From: Bacteroidaceae bacterium
GTDB taxonomy: Bacteria > Bacteroidota > Bacteroidia > Bacteroidales > Bacteroidaceae
Direction: 5' to 3'
Length of the DNA: 11,774 nt
NCBI GenBank assembly: GCA_028707655.1
Contig: JAQWAN010000034.1
Location: 1 to 11,774 of the forward strand
Below, in pieces: positions 6,842-11,774 of the stretch. The position numbers were made by a program, and so were the translations under genes. Under the pieces are notes generated by a model. It saw only the letters and a program-made list of their open reading frames with translations. It was not told the origin of the DNA and did no database searches. The stretch's first letter is position 1. Every line of letters begins with the position of its first letter.

Positions 6842-8191
6842 TCATTCTAGTTTACAATTCGAACAACTACCACATTTATTTAACTCCCCTCTAAATCTTT
6901 TCTCGATAAGATAATGTAGGCGCTCTTTGAGCTCTTCCATACTAATGGTATCAATCACTTCGTTTACAAAAGCGAACATCAATAGCATACGTGCCTCTTT
7001 TTGAGATATACCTCTTTGTTGCATATAGAACAAAGCAGCCTCGTCCAACTGACCGGTAGTAGCTCCGTGTCCACATTTAACATCATCGGCATAGATTTCG
7101 AGCTGAGGTTGCGCATACATTTTTGCATTCTTAGACAAACATAGATTATTATTCGTCTGTTGAGAGAGTGTTCGTTGCGCACCAGGAGAAACAACAACCC
7201 TACCAGTAAAGGCACCAGTAGAGAAATCATTCAATACATACTTATACAACTCCCTACTTGTGCAGTCAGTTGTTTTATGATTAATATAGGTATGGTTGTC
7301 TACATGCTGATTTGTATCTTCAATAGCAATACCGGCCAAACTAACCTCTGCTCCTCTACCAACCAATTGAACATCAACTGTATTTCGAGTTGTTCCGTTT
7401 GTTAAGGTCATTCCATTTACATGTACACTACTATTTTGTGCTTGATGTATATACATATTGCTGATTCGCGTATTGGTTCTACTTGTCTCTTCAATTTCAT
7501 AGAGCTCAAGCTTCGCATTATCAGCTGCAAACACCTCTACCACTTGTGTAGAAAGGAATTGAGCCGTACCAGTGGTATGGTCACAAACCAACAAACGAGC
7601 TTGCGCATTTTCTTCTAAAATAATTAAGATACGACGATTAACAATCAAATCGATTGTTGAACGAAGAATACTGACAAGTTGAATAGCTTTGTCTAACACC
7701 ACTCCCTTTGGCACATAGATGCAAAAACCATCTTGAGCAAAAGCGGTATTAAAAGCAGTAACTGGGTCTTTGGAAACATCTGCTAGTTGTGCATAATATT
7801 TCTTAAGAATTTCCGGATGCTTTTCAGCTATATCTTTAAGACCACCTACCAATACTCCTTCTGGAAGTTCAGCAGAGACCTTGTTGGTTTCGTAAAAGCT
7901 ATCATTTACAATGAAATAAAGAGCTGTGCTCATATTAGGCACATCACATTTGAAAGCTTCATACGGATTAGCATCTACATCTAATTGCTTCAAGTTAAGA
8001 CCGTAATCAGGCGCAAAGAGCTGCTCAACATCTGTATATCTATAACGTTCACTTTTCTTATCTGGAAATCCCATTTTAGCGAAATGACGCATGGCCTCTG
8101 ATCGCTGCTCATTGAGCAATGGTGCACTATGCACATTAATCAGCTCCTCTGATTGTGCAAAGAGATCAATATATTGTTTTTCTGCTCCCAT
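6842..8191 (-). CDS. sufD: Fe-S cluster scaffold subunit SufD
   Basis: A 449-residue SufD, partner of SufB and SufC in the SufBC2D complex where new Fe-S clusters form. The central part is the SufBD beta-helix, seen as repeated short hydrophobic strands from about residue 155 to 370. The motif DDVKCGHGATTG at 369-380 carries His375, the counterpart of the E. coli SufD His360 at the SufB-SufD interface. The following LDEAALFYMQQRGIS is the conserved C-terminal helical region. The assignment as SufD rather than SufB rests on the shorter length, the position after sufC, and a distinct SufB being present. The protein ends in an unusual Cys-rich tail, C440-x2-C443-x2-C446, three residues from the end (see findings). 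It lies 2 bp after sufC and 1 bp before sufS. Confidence 0.94.
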   Translation of the reverse strand: MGAEKQYIDLFAQSEELINVHSAPLLNEQRSEAMRHFAKMGFPDKKSERYRYTDVEQLFAPDYGLNLKQLDVDANPYEAFKCDVPNMSTALYFIVNDSFYETNKVSAELPEGVLVGGLKDIAEKHPEILKKYYAQLADVSKDPVTAFNTAFAQDGFCIYVPKGVVLDKAIQLVSILRSTIDLIVNRRILIILEENAQARLLVCDHTTGTAQFLSTQVVEVFAADNAKLELYEIEETSRTNTRISNMYIHQAQNSSVHVNGMTLTNGTTRNTVDVQLVGRGAEVSLAGIAIEDTNQHVDNHTYINHKTTDCTSRELYKYVLNDFSTGAFTGRVVVSPGAQRTLSQQTNNNLCLSKNAKMYAQPQLEIYADDVKCGHGATTGQLDEAALFYMQQRGISQKEARMLLMFAFVNEVIDTISMEELKERLHYLIEKRFRGELNKCGSCSNCKLE

Positions 8192-8193
8192 AT

Positions 8194-8946
8194 TTATTCC
8201 CCCAATTCTGCTTTAATCCAATCGTAACCACGCTCTTCCAATTCAAGAGCTAACTCAGGACCAGCTGTTTTTACAATTCTTCCATTATACAATACATGTA
8301 CCACATCTGGTTTAATATAGTCCAACAAACGTTGATAATGCGTAATAACAATGGTACTATTTGTTGGAGATTTCAGCTTATTCACGCCCTCTGCAACCAC
8401 ACGTAAAGCATCGATGTCTAATCCAGAATCAGTTTCATCTAGAATACTTAATGTAGGTTGTAACATAGCCATCTGAAAAATCTCATTTCTTTTTTTCTCA
8501 CCGCCAGAAAAGCCTTCATTAACTGAACGATTGGCTAATTTTACGTCAAGGTCAACAATACTTCTTTTTTCACGCATCAGTTTCAAGAAAGCACTAGCGG
8601 ATAAAGGTTCCAATCCGTTATATTTACGATGTTCATTAATAGCTGAACGCATGAAGTTAACCATACTAACACCAGGAATTTCTACTGGATATTGAAACGA
8701 AAGAAAGATACCCTCTTTGCTTCTATCTTCAGGAGAAAAAGCGAACAAATCTTTTTCTTTAAAAGAAACAGACCCCTTAGTAACAACATAAGCTGGATGT
8801 CCAACAAGCACGTTACTAAGCGTACTCTTACCAGAGCCATTTGGCCCCATAATGGCATGAATCTCACCTGGTTTCACCTCTAAATTAATTCCCTTTAATA
8901 TTTCTTTGCCATTGATTGTGGCATGTAAATCCTTAATCTTTAACAT
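8194..8946 (-). CDS. sufC: Fe-S assembly ATPase SufC
   Basis: A 250-residue ABC-type ATPase that is soluble and binds SufB and SufD; its ATP-driven dimerisation opens the scaffold for cluster assembly. Walker A is GPNGSGKST at 34-42. The Q-loop glutamine is Gln85 (FQYP). The signature is FSGGEKKR at 146-153, the form typical of SufC. Walker B ends in LSILDETDSGLD at 167-178 with Glu171 as the catalytic base, and the switch histidine is His203 (ITHY). All ATPase motifs are present and the length is normal. The 69-bp gap to sufB is the largest within the suf run. Confidence 0.97.
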   Translation of the reverse strand: MLKIKDLHATINGKEILKGINLEVKPGEIHAIMGPNGSGKSTLSNVLVGHPAYVVTKGSVSFKEKDLFAFSPEDRSKEGIFLSFQYPVEIPGVSMVNFMRSAINEHRKYNGLEPLSASAFLKLMREKRSIVDLDVKLANRSVNEGFSGGEKKRNEIFQMAMLQPTLSILDETDSGLDIDALRVVAEGVNKLKSPTNSTIVITHYQRLLDYIKPDVVHVLYNGRIVKTAGPELALELEERGYDWIKAELGE

Positions 8947-9015
8947 AATTATTTTTCATTTTATCCTTGTGGAGTAATGGAATAAACCCCTACTCTCCTC
9001 AATCTGTTAATACTT

Positions 9016-10479
9016 TTATCCTACACTCCCCTCTAACGAAATAGAAAGTAGTTTTTGTGCTTCTACAGCAAACTCCATTGGTAATTTATTAATAACCTCT
9101 TTTGCGTAACCGTTAACAATTAATCCAACAGCCTCTTCTGTACTGATTCCTCGTTGATTACAATAGAACAATTGATCTTCCGATATTTTAGAGGTGGTAG
9201 CCTCATGTTCAACCACCGCTGTATCATTATGTATATCCATATATGGGAAAGTATGTGCTCCACATTTATCACCCATTAATAAGCTATCGCACTGGCTGTA
9301 GTTTCGAGCACCATCCGCATTGGCAGATACCTTTACCAATCCTCTATACGAGTTTTCACTTCGTCCGGCAGATATACCCTTACTAATTATCGTACTTTTG
9401 GTATTCTTTCCAAGATGAATCATCTTAGTACCAGTATCTGCTTGTTGATAGTTATTGGTTACAGCTACCGAATAGAATTCAGCCTGCGAATCATCACCGC
9501 GCAATATGCAACTAGGATATTTCCATGTTATAGCAGATCCCGTTTCAACTTGAGTCCACGAAAGTTTAGAGTTATCCCCCTTACAAAGTCCACGTTTTGT
9601 TACAAAATTATAAACGCCACCTTTTCCATTCTCATCGCCTGGATACCAGTTTTGAACAGTAGAATATTTAACCTCTGCATTCTTATTCACAATAATCTCT
9701 ACAATAGCAGCATGCAGCTGATTTTCATCGCGAGAAGGAGCAGTACATCCCTCTAGATAAGATACATAACTATCATCTTCTGCTACAATCAATGTACGTT
9801 CAAACTGTCCTGTATTGATAGCATTGATACGGAAATAGGTAGATAGTGCCATTGGACATCGCACCCCTTTTGGTATATAAACGAACGATCCATCGGAGAA
9901 CACAGCTGAGTTGAGTGTTGCATAGAAATTATCTCTATAACCAACAACAGAACCCATATACTTCCGCACCAAATCAGGATGGTCTTTAACCGCATCACTG
10001 AAGGAACAAAAGATGATTCCCTTTTCAAGCAATGTATCTTTAAAAGTTGTTTTTACAGACACAGAGTCCATCACAGCATCTACTGCAATACCACTCAAAG
10101 CCATTTGTTCTTCCAGAGGGATACCCAATTTGTTAAATGTTTTCAACAGTTCAGGGTCCACCTCGTCTAATGAAGTAGGTCCATCTTTCTTAGCACGTGG
10201 ATCGGCATAGTACGACAATCCCTGATAATCAATAGCGGGGATACGTAAATGTGCCCATGTAGGAACCTCCAAGGTTAACCAATGTCTGTAAGCTTTTAAA
10301 CGAAAATCTAACAGCCAATCGGGTTCTTCATTCTTCGCAGAGATAATACGAATGACATCCTCATTTAATCCCTTCTCAATAATATCCGTTTCTACATCTG
10401 TTGTAAAACCGTATTTATATTTTTCTTTCGTCAACTGTTCTACGTCCAGTTGATTCTTTCCTTTAAATTCTTCTTGCAT
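9016..10479 (-). CDS. sufB: Fe-S cluster scaffold subunit SufB
   Basis: A 487-residue SufB, the main scaffold subunit of SufBC2D, which receives sulfur and helps build the nascent Fe-S cluster. By motif and offset, Cys245 (YLEGCTAPS) matches the E. coli sulfur-accepting Cys254. Cys397 (NYSQCDSLL) matches Cys405, and His425 with Glu426 (VEHEATTSK) match His433 and Glu434. The length is close to the E. coli protein (495). The start at 10477-10479 lies inside the last codons of the cvpA-like gene, a 17-bp overlap, so the two are likely translationally coupled or at least co-transcribed. A start further upstream is not needed, as the N-terminus already has the expected length. Confidence 0.97.
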   Translation of the reverse strand: MQEEFKGKNQLDVEQLTKEKYKYGFTTDVETDIIEKGLNEDVIRIISAKNEEPDWLLDFRLKAYRHWLTLEVPTWAHLRIPAIDYQGLSYYADPRAKKDGPTSLDEVDPELLKTFNKLGIPLEEQMALSGIAVDAVMDSVSVKTTFKDTLLEKGIIFCSFSDAVKDHPDLVRKYMGSVVGYRDNFYATLNSAVFSDGSFVYIPKGVRCPMALSTYFRINAINTGQFERTLIVAEDDSYVSYLEGCTAPSRDENQLHAAIVEIIVNKNAEVKYSTVQNWYPGDENGKGGVYNFVTKRGLCKGDNSKLSWTQVETGSAITWKYPSCILRGDDSQAEFYSVAVTNNYQQADTGTKMIHLGKNTKSTIISKGISAGRSENSYRGLVKVSANADGARNYSQCDSLLMGDKCGAHTFPYMDIHNDTAVVEHEATTSKISEDQLFYCNQRGISTEEAVGLIVNGYAKEVINKLPMEFAVEAQKLLSISLEGSVG

Positions 10480-10987
10480 TTCCTTTATTATTTATATTTA
10501 TATGCGTTGTATCCTTAATAAAAGGAATAAAGTCATTAACAGACTTCATTAAAGGATAATACAACACTGATTCAACCTTATTCTTTTTACTAATAAAATG
10601 ATTTTCATCATCTATAAATTCCAGTACATTTAATAGTAATCCAAGAAGGATACAATATTTTAATGCACCTAATATAGCGCCCAACAAATGATTGAGCCAT
10701 CCTAGATAAATTGCATTGACAAACTTGGTAAGCAATGCACCCAATAGCGCAAAGAGTAATGGAACAGCCACCCATATTGCAACAAACGAGATAATCTGTG
10801 CTACCGTCATTGAAGTCTGCAAATAGGGTCTAATGGTCTGTGCCACCGTCACAAAAAGTTCTTTCGCCACTAACAAGCCAATAATTAAACCAACCAGAGA
10901 AGCTAATTGTTTGATGAATCCCTTATAAAGTCCTATAATGGTTCCAACTGCAATTACTACAACAAAGAGAATATCAAATCCAATCAT
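10463..10987 (-). CDS. CvpA-family inner membrane protein
   Basis: A 174-residue hydrophobic protein with four likely membrane segments at about residues 3-20, 27-45, 60-90 and 97-124, then a charged cytoplasmic or periplasmic tail of about 50 residues. The opening pattern, with an aspartate at residue 5, a hydrophobic run, and [10 protein letters not shown] at 19-28, is typical of the CvpA family. Members are linked in E. coli to colicin V production and in other bacteria to envelope stress and bile tolerance; the molecular role is not settled. The 3' end overlaps sufB by 17 bp, placing it as the first gene of the suf run. Whether it has a role in Fe-S biology is unknown. Confidence 0.85.
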   Translation of the reverse strand: MIGFDILFVVVIAVGTIIGLYKGFIKQLASLVGLIIGLLVAKELFVTVAQTIRPYLQTSMTVAQIISFVAIWVAVPLLFALLGALLTKFVNAIYLGWLNHLLGAILGALKYCILLGLLLNVLEFIDDENHFISKKNKVESVLYYPLMKSVNDFIPFIKDTTHININNKGNARRI

Positions 10988-11007
10988 ATCTTATATTTTA
11001 AAACAAT

Positions 11008-11066
11008 AAATGTGCCAATGCAGCCTAATAGGCATAACATTGACACATTTGCAAGCGTTTTCACGC
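11008..11066 (-). promoter_or_regulatory. Structured infB-cvpA junction: long hairpin, possible terminator or leader element
   Basis: The 103-bp gap holds a 13-bp stem with arms at 11008-11020 and 11038-11050. Pair 11015/11043 is a G-U wobble in minus-strand RNA but a mismatch in plus-strand RNA, so the structure fits the direction of the genes. Inside the loop is a second small stem (GCCT/AGGC, 11023-11033). Just upstream on the minus strand, 11055-11066 folds as GCGU-GAAA-ACGC with a GNRA-type loop. After the long stem the RNA reads AUUGUUUU, a poor U-tract, and only 20 nt remain before the cvpA start. It could be a weak infB terminator, an attenuator in the cvpA-suf leader, or a processing site. 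Confidence 0.5.
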
Positions 11067-11090
11067 CATTCAATATTTTAATCGATTTTA

Positions 11091-11774
11091 TTAGAGTGTT
11101 TGTCGAACTTCCACTTCTTGGAAAGACTCAATAATATCACCAACCTTTATATCACTGCAGTTAGTCAAGCTAATACCACATTCATAATTCACAGCCACCT
11201 CTTTCACATCGTCTTTAAATCGTTTAAGCGCATTAACAGTACCAGTGAATACCACAATACCATCACGTATCAAACGAGCTTTATCGGAACGTTTCACCTT
11301 ACCCTCTTTTACAAGCGCACCAGCAACACAACCAATTTTACTAATATTAAAGACTTCACGAACATCAATCGTTGAAGTAATTTCCTCTTTCATCTTCGGC
11401 GCTAACATACCTTCCATAGCCGATTTCACCTCTTCAATAGCATCGTAGATAATAGAATACATACGAACATCTACACCCTCTTGTTCAGCAAATTTACGTG
11501 CAGAAGCAGAAGGACGAACCTGGAAGCCAATGATAATAGCATCGGATGCTGCAGCAAGTGTAACATCTGATTCAGAAATCTGACCTACCGCCTTGTGAAT
11601 AACATTCACTTGGATTTGTTCAGTAGAAAGTTTGATTAAGGAGTCACTAAGTGCCTCAATAGATCCATCAACATCACCCTTAACAATGATATTCAATTCT
11701 TGGAAACTACCCAATGCAATACGTCTACCAACCTCATCAAGAGTAAGCAATTTCTGTGTTCTCAAGCCTTGTTC
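11091..11774 (-). CDS. infB: Translation initiation factor IF-2, C-terminal part (5' end outside window)
   Basis: The last 227 codons plus the stop of infB. IF-2 is the GTPase that brings initiator fMet-tRNA to the ribosome and helps join the subunits. The G domain is outside the window. What is visible is the end of domain II, the C1 domain with [19 protein letters not shown], and the C2 domain that binds fMet-tRNA, with [18 protein letters not shown] and [14 protein letters not shown]. The reading frame continues to the window edge through Glu-Gln-Gly-Leu, so the TTG at 11763-11765 is an internal leucine and not a start. The stop is followed by a 103-bp gap before the cvpA-like gene. Confidence 0.97.
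   Translation of the reverse strand, partial: EQGLRTQKLLTLDEVGRRIALGSFQELNIIVKGDVDGSIEALSDSLIKLSTEQIQVNVIHKAVGQISESDVTLAAASDAIIIGFQVRPSASARKFAEQEGVDVRMYSIIYDAIEEVKSAMEGMLAPKMKEEITSTIDVREVFNISKIGCVAGALVKEGKVKRSDKARLIRDGIVVFTGTVNALKRFKDDVKEVAVNYECGISLTNCSDIKVGDIIESFQEVEVRQTL

Noticed and set aside
8947..9015. Possible regulatory hairpin or riboswitch in the sufB-sufC gap
   Set aside because: Only a 5-bp stem (GAGTA/TACTC) with a long loop is visible in 69 bp, too short and weak for a known riboswitch.
9415..9756. 113-codon plus-strand open frame opposite sufB
   Set aside because: It is fully inside sufB on the other strand, and the frame is open only because of sufB codon use.
11763..11765. 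TTG as the start of a short IF-2-like gene
   Set aside because: The frame continues upstream to the window edge with matching IF-2 residues, so this is an internal leucine of infB.
1..11774. CRISPR arrays, tRNA/rRNA genes, insertion sequences, attachment sites
   Set aside because: I looked for spaced direct repeats, transposase-like proteins, terminal inverted repeats and cloverleaf patterns and saw none. Coding density is high and gene content is uniform.

Overview
The window looks like chromosomal DNA from a member of the Bacteroidetes, most likely Bacteroidales. The evidence is moderately low GC, an infB-cvpA-suf gene order I associate with that group, a long KamA-family radical SAM protein, no clear Shine-Dalgarno sequences before the starts, and one good match to the Bacteroidetes -7 promoter element (TAnnTTTG). 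Every gene I can support is on the minus strand, so transcription runs from high to low coordinates. I cannot name the genus.

Right end (about 5014-11774): the 3' part of infB (translation initiation factor IF-2) enters from beyond the window. A 103-bp gap with a strong hairpin follows. Then comes a tight run: cvpA-like membrane protein, sufB, sufC, sufD, sufS and rnhB. The genes overlap or lie 1-3 bp apart, except for 69 bp between sufB and sufC. SufB, SufC and SufD form the Fe-S cluster scaffold and its ATPase. SufS is the cysteine desulfurase that supplies sulfur. No SufE/SufU sulfur carrier and no SufA-type carrier is present, so these must be encoded elsewhere. RnhB (RNase HII) ends the run.

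Middle (about 2740-5013): a single 700-residue KamA-family radical SAM/PLP protein has its own likely promoter (4969-4995) and a convincing intrinsic terminator (2742-2780). Its cofactor-binding motifs are intact. One aspartate that marks lysine 2,3-aminomutases appears to be replaced by asparagine.

Left end (1-2629): a second short operon encodes exported proteins. These are a lipoprotein with some resemblance to the LPP20 family, a secreted protein with an intact transglutaminase-like Cys-His-Asp domain, and a lysine-rich exported protein cut by the window edge. The middle protein also seems to hold an older, degenerate copy of the same fold.

There are no RNA genes, mobile elements, CRISPR arrays or long gene-free stretches. 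Most of the window is ordinary housekeeping. The less explained parts are the left-hand envelope operon, the KamA substrate question, the Cys-rich SufD tail and the structured infB-cvpA junction. I did not find a convincing undescribed system.
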